Source: Flavobacteriales bacterium
GTDB taxonomy: Bacteria; Bacteroidota; Bacteroidia; Flavobacteriales_F; PHOS-HE28
NCBI GenBank assembly: GCA_020635725.1
Contig: JACJZF010000014.1
Coordinates: 6,653 to 70,652, forward strand
Length of the DNA: 64,000 nucleotides
Direction of reading: 5' to 3'
The notes under the pieces are model-generated. The model was not told the DNA's origin. It did not search any database and saw only the letters and a list, made by a program, of their open reading frames with translations. Positions 43,463 through 52,559 of the stretch are shown piece by piece; positions within the stretch are counted from its first letter, which is position 1, and each line of letters opens with the position of its first letter. The position numbers and the translations under genes were made by a program.

Positions 43463-43674
43463 GCGATCACCCGGATCACCGTTCCCGCGCATTCGACCTG
43501 CTGTCCCACGCGAATCTTATTGGTCTTGCGCAGCTCCACCTGGCCATCCACCTTCACGCGTCCTTCGGCCACGAGCTGCTTCCCCTGGCCGCCGCTGTCG
43601 CACACACCGGCGAGTTTCAGCAATTGGTTCAGCTCGATGTACTCGCCGCTCAGCTCGAAGGTGACCTCGCTCAT
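43447..43674 (-). CDS. small S4-domain RNA-binding protein (YbcJ-like)
   Basis: 75 aa consisting of one S4 RNA-binding domain: IELNQLLKLAGVCDSGGQGKQLVAEGRVKVDGQVELRKTNKIRVG. Similar to YbcJ/RlbA-type single S4 proteins. A TTCCTTTG box lies four bases upstream. The GGQGKQL segment is characteristic of this subgroup. Confidence 0.88.
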   Translation of the reverse strand: MSEVTFELSGEYIELNQLLKLAGVCDSGGQGKQLVAEGRVKVDGQVELRKTNKIRVGQQVECAGTVIRVIAQAAG

Positions 43675-43789
43675 GCGGCAAAGGAAGAGGCCAGAACCGT
43701 TCCGTCCAGCTCATTTCCCGTTTCATCGTGGTGGAGCCTGCGTATCGACATCCTCCGGAATACGTTGGTGCCATCAACCCGACACAACC

Positions 43790-43996
43790 ATGGAACGAGT
43801 CCTGCATCCGCGCCGCCGCCTCGCGATCACCGTTTCAGCGCTGCTTTATGTGCTGGCGCTTCTCGCGCTCACCGTCATCTTGCCTTCCTGCCAGCACGAT
43901 GATGTGGTGGCGCCGGGTGGCAGCACGTCGGTGGCCGATGACCACGGTGGGCACGGGAACGATGATCCGCCGGGCGACGACCACGGTCACAACTGA
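43790..43996 (+). CDS. small His/Asp-rich lipoprotein-like protein
   Basis: 68 aa from the ATG at 43790. One hydrophobic helix (LAITVSALLYVLALLALTVI) is followed by a lipobox-like LPSC. The mature part is only about 35 residues and almost all Asp, His and Gly (DDHGGHGNDDPPGDDHGHN), which suggests metal binding. Not recognised. The end overlaps the convergent GreA/B gene by ten bases. Confidence 0.55.
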   Translation: MERVLHPRRRLAITVSALLYVLALLALTVILPSCQHDDVVAPGGSTSVADDHGGHGNDDPPGDDHGHN

Positions 43997-44514
43997 TCGG
44001 CCGATACCTCCAACACCAGCAGCTGCAGGGTGTTCGCGCCGAGCTGGAAGCTGGCTCGCTCCCCAGGCCTCTTGCCGATCAGGGCCCGGGCGATGGGCGC
44101 GATGAAGGCGATGCGTCCTTCGCGCACGTCGGCCTCATCCACACCCACGATCGTGAATCGCAGCTCTTTGCCCGTCTGCGGGCCATCGGTGTACCTGAAC
44201 CGCACGCTGCTTCCGAAACGGGCCTCATCGCCAGGTGACGCCGACGGATCCACTTCGCGGGCGGTGACGATCCGCTCCTGCAATAGCGCCAAGCGGCCCT
44301 CGTGCTCGGCCACCAAGCGTTGTCGATCGTAATCGGCCAGGGCAGGGTCGGCCTGCACACGGCGAAGCTCCGTCTCGAGCGCCTCACGCTCCGCACGCAG
44401 CAGCCGCAAACCACGGGGCGTCACGTAGTTCGGGACCCCGTCGGGCAGTGGCGCGCGGGGCGGAATGAAGGGCGCTTCCTCCTGATCATCCTCCTTGACG
44501 AATCCGCGGCTCAT
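43987..44514 (-). CDS. GreA/GreB-family transcription elongation factor
   Basis: 175 aa. The N-terminal coiled coil (YVTPRGLRLLRAEREALETELRRVQ to LQERIVTAREV) and the C-terminal FKBP-like domain (VRFRYTDGPQTGKELRFTIVGVDEADVREGRIAFIAPIARALIGKRPGE) are those of Gre factors that reactivate backtracked RNA polymerase. The proline-rich N-terminal extension (PFIPPRAPLPDGVPN) is like GreB relatives. Confidence 0.9.
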   Translation of the reverse strand: MSRGFVKEDDQEEAPFIPPRAPLPDGVPNYVTPRGLRLLRAEREALETELRRVQADPALADYDRQRLVAEHEGRLALLQERIVTAREVDPSASPGDEARFGSSVRFRYTDGPQTGKELRFTIVGVDEADVREGRIAFIAPIARALIGKRPGERASFQLGANTLQLLVLEVSADQL

Positions 44515-44619
44515 GGGGCGAAGTTCGGCATTGCAATAGCTTGACCTTCAACGGGTCAACATATTCGGCTGAATGCCGTATACCGGTCCGGACCGGCCTC
44601 GGCCCCTAGCACGATACGC

Positions 44620-45165
44620 ATGGAACTACGCATCTCATTCAAGCCCGGCATGAAGCAGTCGTTCACTGCGGCGCGCTACTTCAACGGCACAGCGGAGGAA
44701 GCCTTGCAGGACAGCATCGCGCGGCTCACGCCCCGCCAATACCTCATCAGCCTGCCCAACGACGATAAGCTCCGGCTGCGGATCTGGTCGAAGGAGGAAT
44801 ACGATGAGGAACGCACTCAGCATGCGGTGGCCTGGCTCCAAGGGCTGCATGAGGATGTGGATGCCATCGTGAGGAGCGAGCGCCGAGATGAGCGGCTCGG
44901 GGAGATCATCAGTCTTTGGATCGCTTCGGAAAACGAGCAGGAGTCCTTCTTCATAGAGGAATTGAAAGGTCCGCCAGGTGAGCAGCCGGAGGATGACCCG
45001 CGCCTCACGCTCGGCGTACTCGGCGGTCAGCTGGTGCTGCTCAGCACCGAGAGCATCATGTTCGCGCGGCTGCAGCCCGGTGTGTTCGGCCTGTCCTTGG
45101 CGCGTTACGGCAGCTATCTGATCGAGCAGGAGAGGCCCGTGCCCCGCCTGATGAAGCGCGCGTAG
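44620..45165 (+). CDS. hypothetical protein
   Basis: 181 aa, soluble, no signal peptide. The N-terminus begins as a beta-strand (MELRISFKPGMKQSF), followed by mixed helix/strand with many charges (RIWSKEEYDEERTQHAVAWL, LTLGVLGGQLVLL). Not recognised. Supported as real by its length, codon pattern and isolated position between oppositely oriented neighbours. Confidence 0.65.
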   Translation: MELRISFKPGMKQSFTAARYFNGTAEEALQDSIARLTPRQYLISLPNDDKLRLRIWSKEEYDEERTQHAVAWLQGLHEDVDAIVRSERRDERLGEIISLWIASENEQESFFIEELKGPPGEQPEDDPRLTLGVLGGQLVLLSTESIMFARLQPGVFGLSLARYGSYLIEQERPVPRLMKRA

Positions 45166-45233
45166 TCCACGGCGAGTTCTGGATCGGTGCGGCACGAGTC
45201 ACTCGCGCCGATCGCCCGCGCTTGCCGCCGGCT

Positions 45234-45241
45234 TAGCTTGG
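45234..45241 (+). promoter_or_regulatory. -7-like box (TAGCTTGG)
   Basis: TAnnTTTG-like octamer four bases upstream of the ATG at 45246. Confidence 0.4.
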
Positions 45242-45245
45242 CACG

Positions 45246-46076
45246 ATGCGCCACCTGTTGCCCTGGTTGTCACCGCTCTTCCTTCTGGCTTGTGGGCCGA
45301 AGGCAGCGGCACCGGTTTCCGAACACGTCGCCACGACCGAGTCGCGCGATGACCTGCTGGACCGCTACGCGCCCTTCGCGGTGAAAGGCTCCTTCATCCT
45401 GCACGACCTGGGCCGTGACCACTGGGTGCTCATCGACAGCGCGCAGGCCGATTTGGCCACCCTGCCGGCGAGCTCCTTCAAGATCTTCAGCAGCCTGTAT
45501 GCGCTCGAGAGCGGCCTGGTGAAGGGTGCCGATGAGGTCTTCACGTGGGATGGCAACGATTACGGGCGTGAGGCGGTGAACCGCGATCTGACACTGGCGG
45601 AGTCGATGCGATTGAGCGCGTACTGGGTGCATCGCGACATCGCGCGCAGGGCGGGTCCTGATGCATTGAAGCACTGGCTCGATTCGCTGCCCTACGGCAA
45701 CGCCGACACCAGCGGCGGCTACGATCGGTGCTGGGTGGCAGGCGGGCTGCAGATCACGCCGCGCGAGCAGGTGTACTGGCTAGGCGATCTCCTGCAGGAT
45801 TGCACGCCCTTCTCGCAACGCAGCATCACGGAACTCAAGGGCATGATCCTGCAGGAGGACACGCTCGGTCACCGCGTCTATGCCAAGACGGGCTGGGTAA
45901 TGGGCGACTTCGGCAGTGTAGGCTGGTACGTGGGCTGGGTAGAGAAGAACGATGGGAGCGGGCCTTACGTCTTCGCCAACCGCGTGATCACCGCCGATAC
46001 GCTCTCCGAGACCTTCGCGCCATCGCGGGCATCGACCGCCTTCGAGATCCTGAAAGCGTTGCAGGTGCTTCCGTAA
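45246..46076 (+). CDS. class D beta-lactamase-like lipoprotein
   Basis: 276 aa with a lipoprotein-type signal (LSPLFLLAC, Cys16). Serine beta-lactamase motifs of class D are present: PASSFK with Ser76 and Lys79, YGN at 150-152, RCWVAGGLQITPREQ and KTG at 214-216 (AKTGWVMG). The SxV motif reads Ser124-Ala-Tyr126, where class D enzymes usually have Val or Leu. It could hydrolyse beta-lactams or be a penicillin-binding sensor relative; activity cannot be told from sequence alone. Confidence 0.85.
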   Translation: MRHLLPWLSPLFLLACGPKAAAPVSEHVATTESRDDLLDRYAPFAVKGSFILHDLGRDHWVLIDSAQADLATLPASSFKIFSSLYALESGLVKGADEVFTWDGNDYGREAVNRDLTLAESMRLSAYWVHRDIARRAGPDALKHWLDSLPYGNADTSGGYDRCWVAGGLQITPREQVYWLGDLLQDCTPFSQRSITELKGMILQEDTLGHRVYAKTGWVMGDFGSVGWYVGWVEKNDGSGPYVFANRVITADTLSETFAPSRASTAFEILKALQVLP

Positions 46077-46079
46077 CGA

Positions 46080-48539
46080 TCAGGCCGGCACCTTGCCGTT
46101 AGCGGCGATCTCCTTCTCCACCGCTGCGATCGCTTTCCTGGTCTTCAGCAATGAATCGGGCGTGACGCTGATGGTATCGATGCCCAGCTCCACGAGGAAT
46201 TGCGCGAAATCGGGGAAGTCGCTGGGGCCCTGCCCGCAGATCCCCACCTTGGTCTTGGTGCGCTTCGCGGTGCTGATGAGCATCCGGAGCATGCCCTTCA
46301 CGGCTTCGTTGCGCTCGTCGTAGATGTGTGAGACCAGCGCGCTGTCGCGATCGAGGCCGAGCGTGAGCTGGGTGAGGTCGTTGCTGCCGATGGAGAAGCC
46401 GTCGATGTGCTTGGCGAACTCCTCGGCCATGATGATGTTGCTGGGGACCTCGGCCATGAGGTAGAGCTCCAAGCCTTCCTTGCCGCGCTCGAGCCCGTAT
46501 TCCTTCATCACGGCGGTCACCTTCTTCAGCTCCTCCACGGTGCGGCAGAAGGGGATCATCACCACCACGTTCTTCAGGCCCATCTTCTCGCGCACGCGCC
46601 TGATGGCCTTGCATTCAAGCCCGAAGGCCTCTTTGTACGAGTCGCTGTAGTAGCGCGAGGCGCCGCGCCAGCCGATCATGGGGTTCTCCTCCTCCGGCTC
46701 GAAGTGCTCGCCGCCCAGCAGGTTCTTGTACTCGTTGCTCTTGAAATCGCTGAAGCGCACGATTACGCGGTTGGGGTGGAAGGCCGCGGCGATCTTGGCG
46801 ATGCCGTAGCTCAAGCGCTTCACGAAGAAGGTCTCCTCATCCTCATAGCCGTGGATCAGGTAGCTGATCTTGCCGCTCAGGGCCACATCGCCGAGCTCCT
46901 TGTGCTGCAGCAGGGCCAGCGGATGCGCCTGGATGTAGTTGTTGATGATGAACTCCTCACGGGCCAATCCCACGCCGGCATTGGGCAGGTTGGCGAACTT
47001 GAAGGCGAGGTCGGGACTGGCCACATTGAGCATGATTGGGGTGCGCACCTGCGGCAGGTCGTTGAGCATGGTCTCTTCCACGCTGAAGGGGATGATGCCG
47101 CTGTACACGATGCCGGTATCGCCCTCGCAGCAGCTCGCGGTCACGGCCATGCCGGTGTCGAGCAGCTCGGTGGCATTGCCGCAGCCCACGATGGCGGGTA
47201 CGCCCATCTCGCGGGCCACGATGGCGGCATGGCAGGTACGGCCGCCCTTGTTGGTGATGATGGCGCTGGCCTTCTTCATGATCGGTTCCCAGTCCGGGTC
47301 GGTCATGTCGGTCACCAGCACATCGCCCTGCTGGAAATCCTTGCCGTCGGTGCCGCCTCCGCGACCGTCGAGGCTGAAGAGGATGCGCACCTGGCCGCTG
47401 CCCACCTTGTCTCCGATGGCGATGCCCTTGGTGATCACCGGCGCGGTCTCCACGCCCTCCGGGTGGTCGATGCGGTATTCCACCACGCGGTCGCCGGCCT
47501 TGCGGCTATGGATCGTCTCGGGCCGCGCCTGCACGATGAAGAGCTGCTTGCTGAGGCCGTCCACGGCCCATTCCACATCCATGGGGCACCAGTGGCCCTT
47601 CTTCGCGCTGTAGTACTTCTCGATGGCCACCACGCTGCGCGCGATCTCCAGGGCCTGCTCGTCGGTGATGCAGAAACGGTTGCGCTGCGCGCGCTCGATC
47701 GGGATCGTCAGGGTAGGCTTGCCGGGCTCCACGCCGTACACCATCTTCCGATCCTTGTTGCCCAGCTTCTTCTCGATGATGCTGCTGTAGCCTTCGGCCA
47801 GCGCGGGCTTGAAGACCAGGAATTCATCGGGGCTCACCGCGCCCTGCACCACCATCTCGCCCAGGCCGTAGCTGCCGTTGATCAGCACCACATCCTTGAA
47901 GCCGCTCTCGGTGTCCAGGGAGAAGGCCACGCCGCTGGCGCCCACATCGGAGCGCACCATCTTCTGCACGCCTACGCTGATGCCCACCTGGAAGTGGTCG
48001 TAGTTCAGGCTCTGTCGGTACACGATGGCACGGTCGGTCCAGAGCGAGGCGAAGCAATTGCGCACGGCGCTGATCAGGTCCTGTGGCCCGCGGATGTTGA
48101 GGAAGGTCTCTTGCTGACCGGCGAAGGAGGCGTCCGGCAGGTCTTCCGCAGTGGCGCTGCTGCGTACGGCCACATCGGTCTGCTCCTGTCCGTATTGCTT
48201 GCTCATCTCCTCGTACCGCGCGAGGATCCCTTTCCAGATCTCCTCGGGGAACTTGCCGTTCTTGATCAGGGTGCGCACCGCGAGGCCTGTTCGCCGGATG
48301 TTCTCCACGTCGTCCACATCCAATCCGGCAACGATGTCCTTGATCTTCTGGTCGAGCTCGTTATGGGCGATGAAGGCCTCGTAACTCGCTACCGTGACCA
48401 CGAATCCGCCCGGCACGGTCACACCGAGCGCGCCAAGGTGCTGGATCATCTCTCCCAGGCTGGCATTCTTGCCGCCAACGGTAGGGATGTCGCTCAATTC
48501 AACCTCGTGTAACCACTTCAGGTAGGGTGCGCTGCTCAT
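46080..48539 (-). CDS. ppsA: phosphoenolpyruvate synthase
   Basis: 819 aa. Converts pyruvate plus ATP to PEP for gluconeogenesis. N-terminal ATP-grasp-like domain (VGGKNASLGEM, VAVRSSATAEDLPDASFAGQ), central phosphohistidine domain with His437 (GGRTCHAAIVAREMG) and C-terminal PEP-binding barrel (GWRGASRYY, VMIPFCRTVEE, GSNDLTQLTLGLDRDS, VGICGQGPSD). The length is normal for PpsA. It is convergent with the beta-lactamase-like gene, three bases apart. Confidence 0.97.
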   Translation of the reverse strand: MSSAPYLKWLHEVELSDIPTVGGKNASLGEMIQHLGALGVTVPGGFVVTVASYEAFIAHNELDQKIKDIVAGLDVDDVENIRRTGLAVRTLIKNGKFPEEIWKGILARYEEMSKQYGQEQTDVAVRSSATAEDLPDASFAGQQETFLNIRGPQDLISAVRNCFASLWTDRAIVYRQSLNYDHFQVGISVGVQKMVRSDVGASGVAFSLDTESGFKDVVLINGSYGLGEMVVQGAVSPDEFLVFKPALAEGYSSIIEKKLGNKDRKMVYGVEPGKPTLTIPIERAQRNRFCITDEQALEIARSVVAIEKYYSAKKGHWCPMDVEWAVDGLSKQLFIVQARPETIHSRKAGDRVVEYRIDHPEGVETAPVITKGIAIGDKVGSGQVRILFSLDGRGGGTDGKDFQQGDVLVTDMTDPDWEPIMKKASAIITNKGGRTCHAAIVAREMGVPAIVGCGNATELLDTGMAVTASCCEGDTGIVYSGIIPFSVEETMLNDLPQVRTPIMLNVASPDLAFKFANLPNAGVGLAREEFIINNYIQAHPLALLQHKELGDVALSGKISYLIHGYEDEETFFVKRLSYGIAKIAAAFHPNRVIVRFSDFKSNEYKNLLGGEHFEPEEENPMIGWRGASRYYSDSYKEAFGLECKAIRRVREKMGLKNVVVMIPFCRTVEELKKVTAVMKEYGLERGKEGLELYLMAEVPSNIIMAEEFAKHIDGFSIGSNDLTQLTLGLDRDSALVSHIYDERNEAVKGMLRMLISTAKRTKTKVGICGQGPSDFPDFAQFLVELGIDTISVTPDSLLKTRKAIAAVEKEIAANGKVPA

Positions 48540-48700
48540 GCTGTGAACGTTGAAAGGTTGTGTTAACGGAGAGCGACTGCTAAGGTTCCAATCACATCGC
48601 GGTTGAGCGGTGCCGCGGCCACGGACTTATCGACAATGTGGAGGAATCACAGCCTGAAGGGACGGATTCCGCTTCAACATGCCCATATTCGTGAAGCCTT

Positions 48701-49105
48701 ATGTCTGCTCTCCCCAGAAAAGAGGCGATGACCTCCATGGGTCGTGTCGTCCTGGAAGGCACACATCTCATCGTGGTGCATGTGCGCGGCGATGCGCGCA
48801 TCACCGCTCCGATGGTGCAGGAGGTGATACGTACCCGGCATCGGCTCGCTCCCGGGATACCGGTGGCCATGTACTTCATCATCGAAGGAGAACTCGACTG
48901 GGAACTGCCCGCCTTGCAGACCGACCACTTCGCATTGGAAGGCGAGATGCTCAAAGCCGTGGCCGTGATGGTCAACGCGCCGGTCTTCACCACCGTGGTG
49001 AACGTGTACTTCAGCATGTTCCCCGGCCACATGCCGCACAAGGTGTTCTCCCAGGTCGAAGAGGGATACGCCTGGTTGGCGGGCCTGGGCGCCGCCGCGG
49101 ATTGA
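48701..49105 (+). CDS. STAS-like hypothetical protein
   Basis: 134 aa, soluble. The pattern of alternating strands and helices (LIVVHVRGDARITAPMVQEVIR, MYFIIEGELDWELPALQT, EMLKAVAVMVNAPVFTTVVNVYF) resembles SpoIIAA/STAS-fold proteins found in Bacteroidota. No phosphorylatable Ser is obvious. Not assigned further. Alternative starts at Met10 or Met13 are possible. Confidence 0.6.
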   Translation: MSALPRKEAMTSMGRVVLEGTHLIVVHVRGDARITAPMVQEVIRTRHRLAPGIPVAMYFIIEGELDWELPALQTDHFALEGEMLKAVAVMVNAPVFTTVVNVYFSMFPGHMPHKVFSQVEEGYAWLAGLGAAAD

Positions 49106-49128
49106 GCCGCAAGCCTTCTCTTTGCTGC

Positions 49129-51087
49129 ATGCGTTCACTCACGGCCCTCATACTTGGTCATCTCTGCGCTTCGGCCTGCGCCCAGACACCGATCTGCACG
49201 ATCCAGGGTTCCAGCGCGAGCAGTTCGTATGCGGGTCAGACCGTGACCACAACCGGTGTGGTGACCGCCATGTTCCAAGGCAGCGGAAGCTTGCAGGGCT
49301 TCTTCTTGGAAGACCCCGATTGCGACGGGCTGGTGAGCACGAGCAATGGCATCTTCGTGTACGCTCCTGGCATATCGGGCGTTGCTGTGGGCGATGCGTT
49401 GCAGCTGAATGGCCAGGTCACCGAATACCAAGGGCTCACCGAGCTGATCAACGTAGGGGGCTTAGTGCATCTGGGCACCGCCAGCGTCGAACCCACGGAG
49501 ATCACGCTCCCGATCGCTTCCGCCTCGCAATGGGAGCGGTACGAGGGCATGCTGCTCCGGTTCCCGCAGGAGCTGGTGGTGACCGACAACAACGATTGGA
49601 TCAGTTACGGCGAGTTGACATTGTCTCCTGGCCGACTGATGCAGCCCACGCAGACGCTGGATCCCAATGACGCGGTGGCGAGCGGGACCAGCAGCACCGG
49701 CAGCGGCAATGCATCGGCCATCACGGCTGCGGCATCCGTCAATGCACGCAGTACCGTTCTGTTGGATGATGGCCGTACCACGAGTTATCCGGATCCGCCA
49801 CCGTTGATGGGGGCAGAAGGCACGCTGCGGTGCGGGAGCAACGTGACGGGGCTGACCGGTGCCTTGCATTACGCCTACGGCAGCTATCGGTTGCAGCCGG
49901 TGGGCGCGGTTCCGCTCGTTCATGAATTGCGCCCGGCTGTCCCGGCCGTAGCGGGCGATGTGACCGTGGCCTCGCTCAATGTGCTCAACTACTTCACCAC
50001 GCTCAGCGGCGACGGCGCGAGCACCACGGCCGAGTTGCAGCGCCAGCGCACGAAGCTCGTGGCCACGTTGTCCGCTATTGATGCCGATGCACTGGTGCTC
50101 TGCGAGGTGGAGACAGGCACCGCCGCGTGGAACGACCTGCTCACCGGATTGAACGCGACCATGGGCGCCGGCACCTACGTCGGCTTGGCGCAAGGCTCCG
50201 GGGCCTTCACGCAGAGCGTCCTCTTCTACAAGCCGTCGCGCCTCACGCCGGTCACGCAGCTCTACGCGTTGTACACGAGCACCTTCCAGCGGGCGCACTT
50301 GACCCAGGGCTTCGAAGTGGTCGGGAGCGATGCGCGCTTCCTGCTCAGCAGCATGCACCTGCGCAGCAAGTCGTGCGATGGCGCTACGGGCGCCAATACC
50401 GACCAGGGCGATGGACAGAGCTGCTACAATGCGCTGCGACGTCAACAGGTACAGGAACTCGTGAGCCATTGGGCGGCCGTCAGGACTTCATCCGGGATCA
50501 GCGCGCAGCTGGTGATGGGCGATTACAACGCCTATTCCGAAGAGGATCCATTGGACCTGATGCGGGCGAACGGATTCGTCTCACGAAGCGACGATGGGGC
50601 AGAAGGGCACAGCTACCGTTACCTCGGCGCATTCGGCGCGCTCGATCATGCCCTATGCACCGCGGCCATGGATGACGCCGTGCTCAACGCCACGCATTGG
50701 AACATCAACTCCGACGAGCCGCCTCAGCTCGATTACCACCAGGACAACATTGCCTTCTATCAACCAGGCCCGTACCGCTGCAGCGACCACGACCCGGTGA
50801 TCGTGGGCCTCAGTTCATCGGCCTTGGTGGTGGGAGTGGGGGAGCTTACCGCACCCGGTGCCGGGGTGACGTGCACGATTGATGGACGCGGCGTGATGGT
50901 GTGGTCGGCTGCGGAGCCTTTTGAGCTGCGGCTGATCGATGCGTTGGGCCGAGTGGCGCATGTGGAACCGAGCCTTACGAACAGCATCGCCATAGAGGAA
51001 GGCGTTCTGCAGCCTGGCAGCTATGTCTGGGTCTGCATGGGCTCGCGCGGCCAACGTCTCGGGAGCGGACGTTGCATGTTGCGTTGA
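49129..51087 (+). CDS. ExeM/NucH-like extracellular endonuclease with type IX sorting tail
   Basis: 652 aa from the ATG at 49129. A signal peptide (ALILGHLCASACAQT) is followed by an N-terminal OB-like segment (ICTIQGSSASSSYAGQTVTTTGVVTAM...GFFLEDPDCDGL), then an endonuclease/exonuclease/phosphatase domain: VASLNVLNYF, LCEVETG, GDYNAYSEEDPLD and CSDHDPVIVGL carry the catalytic Asn, Glu, Asp and His. The C-terminal 80 residues look like a sorting domain (LRLIDALGRVAHVEPS). Predicted to degrade extracellular DNA. The frame upstream of 49129 was excluded as overlap. Confidence 0.88.
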   Translation: MRSLTALILGHLCASACAQTPICTIQGSSASSSYAGQTVTTTGVVTAMFQGSGSLQGFFLEDPDCDGLVSTSNGIFVYAPGISGVAVGDALQLNGQVTEYQGLTELINVGGLVHLGTASVEPTEITLPIASASQWERYEGMLLRFPQELVVTDNNDWISYGELTLSPGRLMQPTQTLDPNDAVASGTSSTGSGNASAITAAASVNARSTVLLDDGRTTSYPDPPPLMGAEGTLRCGSNVTGLTGALHYAYGSYRLQPVGAVPLVHELRPAVPAVAGDVTVASLNVLNYFTTLSGDGASTTAELQRQRTKLVATLSAIDADALVLCEVETGTAAWNDLLTGLNATMGAGTYVGLAQGSGAFTQSVLFYKPSRLTPVTQLYALYTSTFQRAHLTQGFEVVGSDARFLLSSMHLRSKSCDGATGANTDQGDGQSCYNALRRQQVQELVSHWAAVRTSSGISAQLVMGDYNAYSEEDPLDLMRANGFVSRSDDGAEGHSYRYLGAFGALDHALCTAAMDDAVLNATHWNINSDEPPQLDYHQDNIAFYQPGPYRCSDHDPVIVGLSSSALVVGVGELTAPGAGVTCTIDGRGVMVWSAAEPFELRLIDALGRVAHVEPSLTNSIAIEEGVLQPGSYVWVCMGSRGQRLGSGRCMLR

Positions 51088-51090
51088 GGG

Positions 51091-51594
51091 CTATACAGCG
51101 CTCTTTAGTTCCTCGGCCAAGGCATCCATGCTGTCGCACCAGCCACCGACATGACTGTCACGCGATGCTTCACTGGCCAAGCCGGTCTGACGGAACTCCA
51201 TGCGGGTGCGACCGCCGTCCTCATGGAGGTCCACTGTCACATGCGTGGTGTGGTGTGCGGGATTCTCAGGAACAGGCGGCTTCTCCCACAAGTGCGTGAA
51301 GGCCAGGTGATCCACAGGCCGCACGGCAGTGTAGCAGCCGTAGATGGGGATGTCCTCACCATCGGGGTTCCGCAGGACCACGCGATAACTGCCGCCTTCT
51401 TTCACATCGGCCTCGGCGCTAACGGTGCTGAATGCCGCGCAGCCGAACCAATGCACCAGCATCGCAGGCTTGGTCCATGCCTTCCAGACGAGTTCGCGCG
51501 GCGCATCGAATACACGCGTGATCCGTATCTCATCCGGCGCCGGGGTGGAAACGTTGTTGCGGGTACGCTGTTCCGTGAGCAGGTCCATGCGCAC
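51091..51594 (-). CDS. SRPBCC (AHSA1-like) domain protein
   Basis: 167 aa. ITRVFDAPRELVWKAWTKPAMLVHWFG at the start and a C-terminal HVGGWCDSMDALAEEL helix are the AHSA1/activator-of-Hsp90-like START fold pattern. The pocket ligand is unknown. It is the last of the 13-gene cluster headed by the ArsR gene at 59061. Confidence 0.85.
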   Translation of the reverse strand: MRMDLLTEQRTRNNVSTPAPDEIRITRVFDAPRELVWKAWTKPAMLVHWFGCAAFSTVSAEADVKEGGSYRVVLRNPDGEDIPIYGCYTAVRPVDHLAFTHLWEKPPVPENPAHHTTHVTVDLHEDGGRTRMEFRQTGLASEASRDSHVGGWCDSMDALAEELKSAV

Positions 51595-51615
51595 GAAAGT
51601 ACCAGCAGCAGGTGT

Positions 51616-52140
51616 TCAGGGGTTCTCGGCCTCCCTTTTCAACCCGGCCAAGCCCGTTTCGAAGTCCTTGCCGATCATCTTCTCCATGTTCATGAACACG
51701 CTCATCACCTTGCCCATGAAGATCTGCGGACCGTCCATGGTCCAGATCAGCTTGGTATCCGCCCCTTGGGGAGCGCAGCGGAACCAGACCACGCAGTCGT
51801 TCTTGAAAGGCCGGGTGAAGCGCAGATCGATATCCACGCTGTCGACATCCACCGCAAGCACCTCCATGGTCCCCGCGCCGGCCTTCTTACCGGACCACGC
51901 ATACTTGGCGCCCACACCGCGATCGGTGCCGCTATAGTTGCGTTCCATATCGGGGTCCAGCTTTTCCCAGGGGCTCCACGGCTGCCACGCGCGGAAATCG
52001 ATGAGGTGCGGCAGGATGCGCTCCGGCGCTGCATGGATCACTGTGCTCCGTTCGTAACGCACGGTATTGGGCTTGGTCGCTGCGATGACCAGGATGAGGA
52101 CGATGATCACCGCGAGTCCGAGGAGGATGTAAAGGAGCAT
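51616..52140 (-). CDS. membrane-anchored SRPBCC / polyketide cyclase-like protein
   Basis: 174 aa from the ATG at 52140; the frame before it overlaps the DoxX-like gene. One N-terminal membrane helix (LLYILLGLAVIIVLILVIAA) precedes an SRPBCC domain (YERSTVIHAAPERILPHLIDFRAWQPWSPW). It is the polyketide-cyclase-type subgroup, distinct from the soluble AHSA1-type neighbours. Function unknown. Confidence 0.82.
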   Translation of the reverse strand: MLLYILLGLAVIIVLILVIAATKPNTVRYERSTVIHAAPERILPHLIDFRAWQPWSPWEKLDPDMERNYSGTDRGVGAKYAWSGKKAGAGTMEVLAVDVDSVDIDLRFTRPFKNDCVVWFRCAPQGADTKLIWTMDGPQIFMGKVMSVFMNMEKMIGKDFETGLAGLKREAENP

Positions 52141-52147
52141 GGTTGGT

Positions 52148-52537
52148 TCAGTGCTGATTGGTGTTGCGGTGGGCAAGGCGCTTGTGGTGCAGCCAATAGG
52201 CCACAATGAGCACGCCGATGAAGATGATCATGGGCGCCCAGCCTCCGATCGGATCCCCCACGCCGATGAAGGATACCATGCCCATGAACAGATCGATGAA
52301 GAAGCCGAAGTAGGCCCATTCCTTCACACGGGCAGGCACCCTGGGCAGCAGGATGGCGATGGCCCCGATGATCTTGAACACCGAGATCCAACGGATGAAG
52401 TACAACGGATAACCGAGGTGGTCGTGCAGCATGGTAACGGCGTCCGGGTGGAGCGTGATGCCTCCAATGCTGGAGAAGATCATGAAGGCGCTGAAGAGCG
52501 CGGTGATGATCCAGTAGGCGGTGCTGGTTCGTTTCAT
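52148..52537 (-). CDS. DoxX-family membrane protein
   Basis: 129 aa from the ATG at 52537, with four membrane helices (YWIITALFSAFMIFSSIGG, then YFIRWISVFKIIGAIAILL, a third and a fourth). It fits the DoxX-like 4-helix family found beside SRPBCC genes. The role is unknown. Confidence 0.78.
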   Translation of the reverse strand: MKRTSTAYWIITALFSAFMIFSSIGGITLHPDAVTMLHDHLGYPLYFIRWISVFKIIGAIAILLPRVPARVKEWAYFGFFIDLFMGMVSFIGVGDPIGGWAPMIIFIGVLIVAYWLHHKRLAHRNTNQH

Positions 52538-52559
52538 GTTTGGTGTTGGTTGGGGCGCG

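Noticed and set aside
46407..48512. 701-residue plus-strand open frame
   Set aside because: Antisense to ppsA, whose motifs are intact in the other frame; composition is that of a shadow.
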